Assembly: GCA_943789295.1 (NCBI GenBank)
Contig: CALSTO010000004.1
Coordinates: 1 to 64,000 of the forward strand
Direction of reading: 5' to 3'
DNA from: MAG-121220-bin8 sp002700465
GTDB taxonomy: Bacteria > Bacteroidota > Bacteroidia > Flavobacteriales > Flavobacteriaceae
DNA: 64,000 bases
Below the pieces are notes generated by a model. The model was given only the letters and a program-made list of their open reading frames with translations, was not told where the DNA came from and searched no databases. Made by a program: the position numbers and the translations under genes. Of this stretch, positions 1 through 8,638 are shown piece by piece; positions within the stretch are counted from its first letter, which is position 1, and every line of letters begins with the position of its first letter.

Positions 1-233
1 TTTTTTCCTTTTAAAAGCGGTTCGGAAAATTCAACTTTTGGAATCAGTCCCATTCCTATTAAAATAAGTTTAGCCCAAATATTTCTAGCTACCCAGTAGA
101 ACTGTGGATACCATTCTTCTTTAAAGCTAAAAATAAAAAAAAAGGGAAGACATATTATGATTCCAGTTGCAGCTAAAGTGTAAAACCAGATATTATATAA
201 TCCACATAAAACTATTTTAATATACTTAATCAT
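1..233 (-). CDS. plsC: 1-acyl-sn-glycerol-3-phosphate acyltransferase, N-terminal part (truncated by window edge)
   Basis: Partial gene: only the first 77 codons lie in the window, and the rest runs off the left edge. The start is the ATG read from 233 downward. The visible N-terminus has a hydrophobic segment at about residues 5-35, then an ...EEWYPQFYW... stretch and a WAKLILIGMG segment. This is how the membrane-anchored N-terminus of Bacteroidota PlsC/LPLAT proteins looks. The family acylates lysophosphatidate at the inner membrane in phospholipid synthesis. The catalytic HX4D block would lie outside the window, so the call rests on the N-terminal resemblance alone. It is divergent from trpS. 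Confidence 0.6.
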   Translation of the reverse strand, partial: MIKYIKIVLCGLYNIWFYTLAATGIIICLPFFFIFSFKEEWYPQFYWVARNIWAKLILIGMGLIPKVEFSEPLLKGK

Positions 234-277
234 GACTGTAAATGTAATTAAATGAGTGATATAATTTTTAAAACTAT

Positions 278-285
278 TACTTTTG
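278..285 (+). promoter_or_regulatory. candidate Bacteroidota -7 box upstream of trpS
   Basis: TACTTTTG matches the TAnnTTTG -7 consensus of Bacteroidota primary sigma factor promoters and sits 17 nt before the trpS ATG, in the 69-nt gap divergent from plsC. No clear TTG -33 element is visible, so this is a moderate call. Confidence 0.35.
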
Positions 286-302
286 TTATTAATCTAAGTT
301 AA

Positions 303-1274
303 ATGTCAAGAATTCTAACAGGTATACAGAGTACAGGGACTCCTCATTTAGGGAATATTTTGGGAGCTATAATCCCTGCAATAAAAATGTCAAATGAATC
401 AAACAATGAATCATTTTTATTTATTGCTGACATGCACTCTTTAACTCAAATAAAAGATAAAGAAACTCTTAGAAATAATACTTATGCAACTGCAGCTGCA
501 TGGCTAGCTTTTGGCCTTGACACTGAAAAAACTACTTTTTATAGACAAAGTGATGTTCCACAGGCAACTGAGCTATCTTGGATATTATCATGTCATTTTC
601 CTTATCAAAGATTAACATTGGCACATTCTTTTAAAGATAAGTCAGACAGGTTAAACGATGTTAATACGGGAATTTTCACTTATCCCATGCTAATGGCAGC
701 AGACATTTTATTATATGATGCCCAGCAAGTGCCAGTTGGAAAAGATCAGCAACAACATTTGGAAATGACAAGAGATGTTGCATCTAGATTTAATAATATA
801 TATGGAGAAACGTTTGTGTTGCCATTTGCAAAAGTTAATGAAGAAACTCAATTAATTCAGGGAACAAACGGAGAAAAAATGAGTAAATCTAAAGGCAATA
901 TAATTGATATATTTCTTCCAGAAAAAGCTTTGAAAAAGCAGATTATGGGAATACAAACCGATAGCACTCCAATTGACAAGCCTAAGGATTATAAAAGCTG
1001 TAATGTATTTAAACTTTACAGTCTAATTGCTGATAAAAACTCAATAAATTCTTTAAAAGAAAATTATTGCAAAGGAGGATTTGGATACGGTCATGCTAAA
1101 ACAGAACTTTTGAATTACATCCTTTCTAATTTTTCTAATGAAAGAGAAAAGTTCGATTATTTTATGTCTAATAAGGACAAGCTAGAAACTGTATTAAAAA
1201 CAGGGGCTGAAAAAGCTGATAAAGTGGCTCAAGAGGTTTTAAACAGGGTTAGAGGAAAGCTTGGCTATAATTAG
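303..1274 (+). CDS. trpS: tryptophan--tRNA ligase
   Basis: Class I aminoacyl-tRNA synthetase of 323 aa that charges tRNA-Trp with tryptophan in the cytosol. The HIGH-like signature is TPHLGN at residues 13-18. The KMSKS loop is exact (EKMSKSKGN, residues 191-199), and the VPVGKDQ segment at 143-149 is typical of TrpRS/TyrRS. The length fits bacterial TrpS (about 320-335 aa). The ATG at 303 gives the full N-terminal Rossmann strand (MSRILTGIQ) and has a TAnnTTTG-like box upstream. No Shine-Dalgarno sequence is present, as is usual in this phylum. It is a single-copy housekeeping gene followed after 48 nt by the HU/SPOR gene. Confidence 0.97.
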   Translation: MSRILTGIQSTGTPHLGNILGAIIPAIKMSNESNNESFLFIADMHSLTQIKDKETLRNNTYATAAAWLAFGLDTEKTTFYRQSDVPQATELSWILSCHFPYQRLTLAHSFKDKSDRLNDVNTGIFTYPMLMAADILLYDAQQVPVGKDQQQHLEMTRDVASRFNNIYGETFVLPFAKVNEETQLIQGTNGEKMSKSKGNIIDIFLPEKALKKQIMGIQTDSTPIDKPKDYKSCNVFKLYSLIADKNSINSLKENYCKGGFGYGHAKTELLNYILSNFSNEREKFDYFMSNKDKLETVLKTGAEKADKVAQEVLNRVRGKLGYN

Positions 1275-1322
1275 ACAGATTTTAGTTTAGAAATTAAATC
1301 AAAAAAATGTATTTTTGAGTAT

Positions 1323-2240
1323 ATGCAACTTTCTAAATTCATTAGCGAACTTCTTCTTGAGCACGATTGTGTTACAGTTCCAGGGCTAGGAAGTTTTTTA
1401 GGGAACTTTAAGTCAGCTCATTATGATTTAGAAAATGAAAAGTTTTATCCGCCATCAAAACAAATATCTTTTAACTCTCAAATTAAAGCAAACGATGGTC
1501 TTTTAGCTAAGTTTATATCCGAAAAGTCAGGATTAAATTATGATGATTCTTTAAAAGAAATACATCAAGAAGTTTTAAAAATCACTCTTAATCTTAAAAA
1601 AGAATCAGTCCTTTTAAAAGATATTGGAGAGTTAAATTTAAATAAAGAAGAAAATATTGTTTTTAACCCTTTACAAACCAAGAATTTTTTGAAAGATTCT
1701 TTTGGGTTATCTCCAATTTTCATCAAAGAATTAACTCAAGAAAAGAGTTTAAATGAAAAAGAAATTGTTTTAAAGCCTAAAGTAAGATCAATTAAAAGAT
1801 CAAAATTTTATCAAACTGCAGCCGTGTGGGCTTGTCTAATTTTTGGAGCAAGTTCTATTTATTACAATGTTAATAATGATCTTTTAGAACAAAAATTGGC
1901 CTACGAACAAGATTTAAGACAAGAATCATTTTCCAAGGTTCAAAAAGCTGTTTTCGATCTGGGCTCTTTACCCTCACTTACTATAAACGTAAAAAGACAA
2001 GCTTCTCAATTTTATGTGATAGCTGGAGCTTTTAGAATTACCAAAAATGCAGAAAATCTTGTTTCTTCGCTTAAAATGAAAGGATATGATTCAAGAATCT
2101 TACCATTGAATGAAAAAGGACTTACACCAGTTGCTTTTGAAGGATTCTCTCAAAGAAAAGCGGCAGTTACAAGTTTGAGAGAAATTCAGGCTAAAGAAAA
2201 TAAAAATGCTTGGATTTTCGACATTAAAAGTCTAAAATAA
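1323..2240 (+). CDS. HU-CCDC81 and SPOR domain-containing protein
   Basis: 305-aa protein with three visible parts. The first is an N-terminal cytoplasmic region (about 1-135) of the CCDC81-like HU type, with VPGLGSF at 18-24 and a FNPLQTKN-like motif near 114-121. The second is a single membrane segment at about 164-182. The third is a C-terminal SPOR domain (about 228-303, starting FYVIAGAF), expected in the periplasm, which in this family binds denuded septal peptidoglycan. The layout suggests a link between cytoplasm and cell wall at division (inference). TATTTTTG at 1310-1317 lies only 5 nt before the ATG, so the transcript may be nearly leaderless. The next gene follows after 2 nt. Confidence 0.85.
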   Translation: MQLSKFISELLLEHDCVTVPGLGSFLGNFKSAHYDLENEKFYPPSKQISFNSQIKANDGLLAKFISEKSGLNYDDSLKEIHQEVLKITLNLKKESVLLKDIGELNLNKEENIVFNPLQTKNFLKDSFGLSPIFIKELTQEKSLNEKEIVLKPKVRSIKRSKFYQTAAVWACLIFGASSIYYNVNNDLLEQKLAYEQDLRQESFSKVQKAVFDLGSLPSLTINVKRQASQFYVIAGAFRITKNAENLVSSLKMKGYDSRILPLNEKGLTPVAFEGFSQRKAAVTSLREIQAKENKNAWIFDIKSLK

Positions 2241-2242
2241 CA

Positions 2243-2752
2243 ATGCATCCTAAAACACCAGAAAATTCAAAAACAATTCAAACAGACCTTGTATTGCCTG
2301 GAGATACTAATAGCTTAAACAGTCTCTTTGGAGGAGAGTTATTGGCAAGAATGGATAGAGTAGCTAGTATAGCCGCTATTAAGCATTCAGAACAAATTGT
2401 TGTGACAGCATCTGTAAATAATGTTGCTTTTGGAGAACCCGTTCCTGTTGGGAGTATTTTAACAATAGAGGCAAAAGTTTCAAGAGCATTTAATTCCTCA
2501 ATGGAGGTTTTTATTGATGTTTGGAAACAAAATAAAACCAATCCAAAAAAGACTAAGGTTAACGAGGCTATTTTTACTTTTGTGGCTTTAGATAAACAAG
2601 GACAAATAGTAAAGGTTCCGCAAATTCTTCCAGAAACTAATCTGGAAAAAGAAAGGTATGCAGCAGCATTAAGAAGAAGACAATTAAGTTTAGTTTTAGC
2701 CGGAAAATTATCTGCAAAAGAAGCTACTGAACTCAAAGCTATTTTTGATTAA
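2243..2752 (+). CDS. acyl-CoA thioesterase (hotdog fold, BFIT/BACH type)
   Basis: 169-aa single hotdog-domain protein with the BACH/YciA-type pattern. It has a helix with GGELLARMDRVASIAA at about 31-46, then VNNVAFGEPVPVG and a second strand set ending in FTFVALD. The family hydrolyses acyl-CoA to free fatty acid and CoA in the cytosol; chain-length preference cannot be read from the sequence. The start is 2 nt after the stop of the HU/SPOR gene, so the two are probably co-transcribed. A long antisense frame over this gene is treated as a shadow. Confidence 0.88.
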   Translation: MHPKTPENSKTIQTDLVLPGDTNSLNSLFGGELLARMDRVASIAAIKHSEQIVVTASVNNVAFGEPVPVGSILTIEAKVSRAFNSSMEVFIDVWKQNKTNPKKTKVNEAIFTFVALDKQGQIVKVPQILPETNLEKERYAAALRRRQLSLVLAGKLSAKEATELKAIFD

Positions 2753-2758
2753 ATTAAA

Positions 2759-3715
2759 ATGTTTTTCAAAAATAAAATAAAATTTACCCTCACTCTTTTA
2801 CTTAGTGTTTTGCTAATAGGATGCAGTAAAGCACAAAAAAAAGAGAGAACCTCTAACTCTATTTCTTTAAAGATTTTAGGAACCATTCAAGATGGCGGGA
2901 TCCCTCATATGGGATGTAATGAGCAATGCTGTAAGAGTTACTTTTTAAATCAGACTAAAAGAGTGGGAGTCTCAAGTTTAGGAATTACAAATTTGAAATA
3001 TGGCACAAATTATCTTATTGACGCAACACCAGATGTAAATTTTCAGTTACAAAGTTTAATTGGAACCGAAAACCCATCTGAAAAATTAAATGGAATATTC
3101 TTAACGCATGCTCATATGGGTCATTATGCCGGTCTCCTAAACTTTGGCAGAGAATCATTAAACAGCGCAAACATTCCCTTATACTTAATGCCTAAATTTC
3201 ACGATTTTATTATTAATAATGGCCCTTGGGATCAGTTAGTCTCACTAAAAAATGTTACTCTGTTTAAAATTTATTCAGACAAAGAATTAATACTTGATGA
3301 CAATCTTAGCTTTACACCCATTCAAGTTCCACACAGAGATGAATATTCTGAAACAGTAGGGTTTATAATAAAAGGAAACTCAAAAAAAGCTCTTTATATT
3401 CCAGATATAGATAAGTGGAATAAATGGAAGGTTTCAATATTAGAAATGATTAAAAAAGTTGATTATGCTTTTTTAGACGGAACATTTTATGATTCAAATG
3501 AAATTAATAATAGAGATATTTCAGAGATACCACATCCTTTTATAATTGAAAGTTTAGAGCTTTTTAACACATTAACTAAAAATGAAAAAAAGAAAATTTA
3601 TTTTATTCATTTAAATCACACAAATCCAGTTTTGAATAATAGTTCTAAACAATACAAAAATGTTATTTCTAAAGGATTTAATATTGCTGAAACAGGAATG
3701 GAGTTTCTCTTATAA
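2759..3715 (+). CDS. MBL-fold metallo-hydrolase, PqqB-like, lipoprotein
   Basis: 318-aa protein with a lipoprotein signal (hydrophobic stretch, then LIGC, acylated Cys22), so probably anchored in the periplasm. The fold is the PqqB branch of the metallo-beta-lactamase superfamily. GTIQDGGIPHMGC at 41-53 is followed by a CC pair (57-58). The metal motif is HAHMGH (117-122), with Gly in place of the Asp of the usual HxHxDH. Further candidate ligands are His192 and Asp216. True PqqB acts in PQQ synthesis, but no other pqq gene is present here and the substrate is unknown. It follows the thioesterase by 6 nt. Its 3' end overlaps the opposite-strand zinc-ribbon gene by 6 nt. Confidence 0.8.
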   Translation: MFFKNKIKFTLTLLLSVLLIGCSKAQKKERTSNSISLKILGTIQDGGIPHMGCNEQCCKSYFLNQTKRVGVSSLGITNLKYGTNYLIDATPDVNFQLQSLIGTENPSEKLNGIFLTHAHMGHYAGLLNFGRESLNSANIPLYLMPKFHDFIINNGPWDQLVSLKNVTLFKIYSDKELILDDNLSFTPIQVPHRDEYSETVGFIIKGNSKKALYIPDIDKWNKWKVSILEMIKKVDYAFLDGTFYDSNEINNRDISEIPHPFIIESLELFNTLTKNEKKKIYFIHLNHTNPVLNNSSKQYKNVISKGFNIAETGMEFLL

Positions 3716-3901
3716 AGCACAGCTCATATCTTCTCCACAACATAAAGGTGACTTTATTTTTCCTTCACAAGAAGGACATTTAGAGACTTGCACTTGAGAA
3801 CCATCATTTAGAGTAATGTATCCATTTTGTAATGGAACTGAGCATTTACCACAAGTCGCGTTTACTGACATTCCACATTTTGTACATGAGTAAGTTTCCA
3901 T
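3710..3901 (-). CDS. small zinc-ribbon protein
   Basis: 63-aa protein with paired cysteines CTKC (6-9), CGKC (17-20) and CPSC (42-45) plus a CC near the C-terminus. The arrangement predicts one or two zinc knuckles. Small proteins of this pattern are common and uncharacterised in Flavobacteriia; no function is assigned. It is the last gene of a minus-strand run whose previous member, the S9 peptidase, ends 27 nt upstream. It overlaps the PqqB-like gene tail-to-tail by 6 nt. Confidence 0.75.
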   Translation of the reverse strand: METYSCTKCGMSVNATCGKCSVPLQNGYITLNDGSQVQVSKCPSCEGKIKSPLCCGEDMSCAL

Positions 3902-3928
3902 AATAATTTAGTTTTTAAATTAGGTTTT

Positions 3929-6400
3929 TTATTTTGTTATTGGGATGTCTTTGTTAATCATTTTAATATCTACTTCATTATTTTCAACTCCCAGTAAATG
4001 TTTAGAGAAATGATCTGCCCTTAACCAAAAATTGTATTCGGACATATTCCCAAAGCCATGTCTTTGAGTGGGTAATATCATTAAATCAAATCTCTTGTTA
4101 GCTTTTATAAGCGCATTAGCAACCCTTATCGTTGCTCCTGGATGAACATTATTGTCCATGTCACCAGTTACAAGGAAAAGCTTGCCTTTTAAATTATTAG
4201 CCAGTGATTGATTTTTTTCAATTTCATAAACATAATTTATACTACCGTCATCCTCAATTTTTTCCTTCACGCCGTGATGCGTCTCACTCCACCAGCTATT
4301 GTACATTGAATTATCATGGTTTCCAGCCTGTGAGTATGCTGCTTTAAAAAAATCGGGATATACCAAAATAGCTGCTGTTGACATAAACCCACCACCTGAA
4401 TGTCCGTATATTCCAACTTTACTAATATCAATAAAAGAGTGTTTGTTTGCCAATTGTTCTGCAACATATTTTTTATCGGCCAAACCATAATCTCTTAAGT
4501 CTCCATAACCATAGTTGTGATACCACTTTGATCTATGAGGGTGCCCTCCTCTGTTCCCTAATGTGATAACTACAAAACCAAGCTGCGCCATTCTGTCCAA
4601 CCTGTCCATACGGGCTGAAAAAGATTTATTTACAGACTCTGTTTGAGGACCAGGGTAAACATATTCAAGAAGAGGATATTTTTTTTTATTATCAAAGTCG
4701 AAAGGTTTATACATAACTCCGTATAAATCTGTAATCCCGTCATCTGCTTTTGCTTTAAAAGGTTCTGGGAATTGGTATCCACTTTCAAACAAGGCACTTA
4801 AATCAGTTTCTTCTAAATTCATGACTAGTGAGCCATCGGAACTTCTTAGATCCGATTTAGGTATTGTATTTACCCTTGAAAAATTATTTACAAAAAACCT
4901 GTGGTTGTCTGAGTGTCTTGTTGAAGTATTATAATTTCCTTTATTTAATACTTTTGGTTTTCCTCCGTTTAAGGAAACTTTATATGTGTGTTCGTAATAA
5001 GGATCAATATTTTTATTAACTCCATGCGCAGAAAAGAATAAAGTGTTAGATTTTACGTCAACATGCTTAATATTAAAGCTATGATAACTTCCAGACGTAA
5101 TACGATTAATTAGATTTCCATTAGAATCGTATCTATAAAAATGACCCCAACCGTCTTCCTCGGACCAATGAATTATTTCAGATTCATTTTTTATAAGATA
5201 GACAGGTTTAGTTTCATAAAAGTAGGTATTAGTTTTATTCTTAATTAAAACTTTTACTTTCCCAGTGTTTAAATCTGCTACACATATATCTAGCTTTTTT
5301 CTGTCTCTACTTATTGTATTAAAATAAATGTTGTTTTTTTCTGAAAGAAGAAGCGTGGGTTTAAAATCATTCTCACTTTCCGAGGGCTTCCTAGGCTTAC
5401 TAAAAATCGATATGTATTGTTGCTTGGAACTGTCAAGATCAACTTTTTTTATTTCTTTTTTAGGGATATCAAAAATTAAAATCTCTCTTTTATAATATTC
5501 TGTCTCACCAGGCATATGGTATTTATATGTTTCTAGAGTGGGTCTTTTTTTGGCAATTGAATTTATAACCCATAGATCTTTAATCTCTCTACTGTCGGTT
5601 CTTTGATATACAAACTTTTTTGAGTCAGAAGACCAATATCCCCTTACTGGGAACTTATCGTCTTTCTTTTTTTCAATTTCTTCATTGTCTAATCCTCTGC
5701 CATAACCTCCATATCCATAGTCTTTAACGCCATCTTTAGTCCATTGGTTCTCTACAATTGTTGAGTCTTTTTCGTTCTTTGTTGCTTTTAAAAAATTTTC
5801 TTTATCCATCCAATACAAATTGAATTTTTTTGAATAAAAAACTATCGTACTATCAGGAGCAATATTTGCCCACTTTTTCCAATCTTCTTTTGGAGTTTTT
5901 TTATTACTCAATAATGTTAGCTTGTTGCTTCCAAGAATATATTTTAAAAGAAAAACTTTTTTATTTTTTTTATCTTTTTCAGCTTTCTTTTTTTCTGAAT
6001 CCTTAGTCTCTTCATCCTCAAATTTTGAAGTGACTCTAAATTTAATGGCAGTTTCATTATCTATAAATTTAAAATCAAACCTAGGCAAGTGCTTGGCATC
6101 GTATGGATCTTTAGTTATTTCCGTAAGCCATGCTGCCATTTTATCATTATCAAAAAGTTTTTTCTTTGTTTTTTTATTTGGATCAACTATGTAATAGCTA
6201 GACCCTTCAGTTGTTTTATATTGATACCAAAACTTATCTCCATTTTTTAACCAGCGTGGGTTAACTGAGGTTGAATGCACCAGTTTTGCTATTTTTTTTG
6301 GCGAAAATTTTGCAGCCAATTCATAATTAGGAATTACGTCCTGCTGAGAGTATGAAGAAAAAAGTGTTAATATAAAGATTAAGTAAGTAAGTTTTTTCAT
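3929..6400 (-). CDS. S9 family peptidase (DPP IV / prolyl oligopeptidase type)
   Basis: 823-aa secreted serine peptidase. A signal peptide covers about residues 1-18 (ends SSYSQQ). A long beta-propeller-like region (about 40-530) is followed by an alpha/beta hydrolase domain (about 545-805). The catalytic triad can be read as Ser668 in GHSGGG, Asp749 in GDMDNN and His781 in QRHGF. The DPP IV-like dipeptide-binding region of the propeller is plausible but not certain. The family removes dipeptides or cuts short peptides in the periplasm. A Lys/Glu-rich insert sits at about 127-148. It lies 29 nt downstream of the sugar isomerase gene on the same strand and may share its transcript. Confidence 0.9.
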   Translation of the reverse strand: MKKLTYLIFILTLFSSYSQQDVIPNYELAAKFSPKKIAKLVHSTSVNPRWLKNGDKFWYQYKTTEGSSYYIVDPNKKTKKKLFDNDKMAAWLTEITKDPYDAKHLPRFDFKFIDNETAIKFRVTSKFEDEETKDSEKKKAEKDKKNKKVFLLKYILGSNKLTLLSNKKTPKEDWKKWANIAPDSTIVFYSKKFNLYWMDKENFLKATKNEKDSTIVENQWTKDGVKDYGYGGYGRGLDNEEIEKKKDDKFPVRGYWSSDSKKFVYQRTDSREIKDLWVINSIAKKRPTLETYKYHMPGETEYYKREILIFDIPKKEIKKVDLDSSKQQYISIFSKPRKPSESENDFKPTLLLSEKNNIYFNTISRDRKKLDICVADLNTGKVKVLIKNKTNTYFYETKPVYLIKNESEIIHWSEEDGWGHFYRYDSNGNLINRITSGSYHSFNIKHVDVKSNTLFFSAHGVNKNIDPYYEHTYKVSLNGGKPKVLNKGNYNTSTRHSDNHRFFVNNFSRVNTIPKSDLRSSDGSLVMNLEETDLSALFESGYQFPEPFKAKADDGITDLYGVMYKPFDFDNKKKYPLLEYVYPGPQTESVNKSFSARMDRLDRMAQLGFVVITLGNRGGHPHRSKWYHNYGYGDLRDYGLADKKYVAEQLANKHSFIDISKVGIYGHSGGGFMSTAAILVYPDFFKAAYSQAGNHDNSMYNSWWSETHHGVKEKIEDDGSINYVYEIEKNQSLANNLKGKLFLVTGDMDNNVHPGATIRVANALIKANKRFDLMILPTQRHGFGNMSEYNFWLRADHFSKHLLGVENNEVDIKMINKDIPITK

Positions 6401-6429
6401 AATAATATTTTTAAAAATTTATTCATTTA

Positions 6430-7482
6430 TTATAGCCCTAGAATATCATTTATATGTTTTTGATTGGTATCTCCTGCGGCAAAATCGTCAAAAGCTTTTT
6501 TTGAAACCTCAATGATATGATCTTTTATAAACTTAGATCCTTCTTTAGCCCCTTGCTCAGGTGATTTTATGCAACACTCCCATTCTAATACCGCCCATCC
6601 ATTAAAATCATATTGACTTAATTTTGAAAAAATTCCTTTAAAATCTACTTGACCGTCACCCAGAGATCTGAATCTGCCTGGTCTATCAATCCAATCTTGA
6701 TACCCTCCATACACACCTGATTTGCCATTTGCATTAAATTCAGCATCTTTAACATGGAACATTTTAATAAACTCATGATAATGATCGATATATTTTAAAT
6801 AATCCATTTGCTGTAAAACGAAATGGCTAGGATCATATAGAATTTTGACTCTTGAATGGTTGTTGGTCGCTTTTAAGAATCTTTCAAAAGTTACACCATC
6901 ATGTAGGTCCTCCCCAGGGTGAATTTCATAACAAACATCGACTCCATTATTATCAAAATGATTTAAAATCGGATTCCACCTTTTTGCTAACTCATTGAAT
7001 CCCGTTTCAACAAGTCCTTTCGGCCTTTGAGGCCAAGGATACATTGTGTGAAAAAGTAAAGACCCTGAAAAAGTTGCCATTTCAGTTAAGCCTAAGTGCT
7101 TACTGGCATTAGAGGCATGTTTTAATTGATCAATTGCCCATTCTGTTCTACCTTTGACGTTGCCTTGAAGATTTTTAGGAGCAAATGCATCAAACATTTT
7201 ATCGTATGCATAATGAGAGGCAACTAGTTGCCCCTGTAAGTGAGTAGAAAGTTCTGAAATTTCCATTCCGGCTTCTTTAACTATTCCTTTAATTTCATCA
7301 CAATACGTTTTGCTTTCCCCTGCTTTTTTTACATCAATCAATCCTTCTTCCCATGTTGGAATTTGAACTGCTTTATAGCCTAAATTACTAGCCCATTCAC
7401 ATATGTTTTTTAGGTTATTAAAAGGTTTTTCTCCTCCTACAAACTGAGCTAAAAAAATACCAGGCCCTTTAATTGTTTTCAT
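6430..7482 (-). CDS. sugar phosphate isomerase/epimerase family protein
   Basis: 350-aa TIM-barrel protein of the AP-endonuclease/xylose-isomerase-like class. The usual divalent-metal ligands are visible in order: Glu of CYEIHPGE, Asp-His of LYDPSHF, His of MFHVKD and Glu of VLEWEC. Such enzymes isomerise or epimerise sugars, inositols or keto-sugars in the cytosol; the substrate is not evident. The start is 3 nt downstream of the Gfo/Idh/MocA stop. The order MFS - Gfo/Idh/MocA - isomerase is a recurring catabolic operon design in Bacteroidota, consistent with uptake, oxidation and rearrangement of one carbohydrate (inference). Confidence 0.87.
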   Translation of the reverse strand: MKTIKGPGIFLAQFVGGEKPFNNLKNICEWASNLGYKAVQIPTWEEGLIDVKKAGESKTYCDEIKGIVKEAGMEISELSTHLQGQLVASHYAYDKMFDAFAPKNLQGNVKGRTEWAIDQLKHASNASKHLGLTEMATFSGSLLFHTMYPWPQRPKGLVETGFNELAKRWNPILNHFDNNGVDVCYEIHPGEDLHDGVTFERFLKATNNHSRVKILYDPSHFVLQQMDYLKYIDHYHEFIKMFHVKDAEFNANGKSGVYGGYQDWIDRPGRFRSLGDGQVDFKGIFSKLSQYDFNGWAVLEWECCIKSPEQGAKEGSKFIKDHIIEVSKKAFDDFAAGDTNQKHINDILGL

Positions 7483-7485
7483 TTA

Positions 7486-8625
7486 TTAATTATTAAGTTC
7501 AACCCAAATGTTTCCTTTGGAATTGGATTCTATAGTTTTTTCAATAAAGTCCATTCCTCTTACCCCATCTTCAATTGATGGAAATTCTGCAGTTTGAAAA
7601 GATTCTTTTCTAATTGCACGAGCAACCCCTTTATAGATGTTACCCATTGAATCAAATATTCCCTCCGGATGACCAGGAGGAAGCTTAGTCCCGTCAAGTG
7701 AAAGCTCGTCATTATATGAGTGTCCGGATTTTAACACTCTCATGGGAGCATCGTCTGTTAGGTGATATAAATAGTTTGGATTTTCTTGCTCCCATTTTAA
7801 AGCTCCTTTTTCTCCGTACACATTTATTCTTAAGTTGTTTTCTTCACCAGTTGCTATTTGACTAGAACGAATAGTTCCTCTTGCATTTGTAGAAAAATGA
7901 ATCAAGATATTAGCATCTATATCCATTGGATTATCATCATATAGTGTGTTTAAATCGGCCAACACGCTCTTGACTTTCATTCCAGTGACAAGCTCAACCA
8001 TGTTAAAAGCATGAGTCCCTATATCTCCAACACAACAACTAATTCCTGATTTTTCAGGATCTAACCTCCAAGTTGAATTTCTTTTTTCTTTTTCGTGAAT
8101 TACAGGATTTAACCATCCTTGTAAATATTGGGCATCAACTTTTTGAATTTTTCCAATTGTTCCGTTTGAAATCATTTTAGTCATTTGCCTTACCATTGGA
8201 TATCCAGTATATGTGTAGGTCACGGCAAAAACAAGATTTTTTTCTTGTTGAATTTTTTCTAATTCAAGAGCCTCCTTGTAAGTTGTTGTTAGTGGTTTTT
8301 CACAAATAACATTAAAATTATTTTCAAGCAACTTTTTTGCCATTGGATAGTGAAGAAAATTAGGGGTTAAAACAGAAACTACCTCCATTCTATCACCATC
8401 ACCTAATTTTGATTCCTCTTGAATCATTGTTTCAAAATCTCTATATATTCTAGATTCTTTTAACCCTAGTTTTTTTGCAAAAGCAACATTATCAGGATAA
8501 TTTGGATTAAACACACCGCCTACTATTTCATATCTGTCAAACATGCTTGATGCGACTCTATGGAGAACCCCAATTAATGAATCACCACCTCCACCTAAAA
8601 TTCCTAATCTAATTTTATTATTCAT
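7486..8625 (-). CDS. Gfo/Idh/MocA family NAD(P)-dependent oxidoreductase
   Basis: 379-aa oxidoreductase. The chosen start is the ATG at 8625, which puts MNNKIRLGILGGG at the N-terminus. A longer reading to 8697 would run into the upstream MFS gene and add no conserved sequence. It has a Rossmann domain (about 5-125) with a GGGG-type dinucleotide loop, the family CEKPL motif and a GDIGTHAFN motif in the C-terminal substrate domain. The family oxidises or reduces sugars and inositols. The MFS gene ends 13 nt upstream and the isomerase starts 3 nt downstream. The substrate is unknown. Confidence 0.9.
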   Translation of the reverse strand: MNNKIRLGILGGGGDSLIGVLHRVASSMFDRYEIVGGVFNPNYPDNVAFAKKLGLKESRIYRDFETMIQEESKLGDGDRMEVVSVLTPNFLHYPMAKKLLENNFNVICEKPLTTTYKEALELEKIQQEKNLVFAVTYTYTGYPMVRQMTKMISNGTIGKIQKVDAQYLQGWLNPVIHEKEKRNSTWRLDPEKSGISCCVGDIGTHAFNMVELVTGMKVKSVLADLNTLYDDNPMDIDANILIHFSTNARGTIRSSQIATGEENNLRINVYGEKGALKWEQENPNYLYHLTDDAPMRVLKSGHSYNDELSLDGTKLPPGHPEGIFDSMGNIYKGVARAIRKESFQTAEFPSIEDGVRGMDFIEKTIESNSKGNIWVELNN

Positions 8626-8638
8626 TCTATTAATTTTA

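Noticed and set aside
2278..2736. 152-aa open frame on the minus strand
   Set aside because: It lies fully opposite a thioesterase gene with a clear hotdog pattern. Its translation shows no family motif, only shadow composition.
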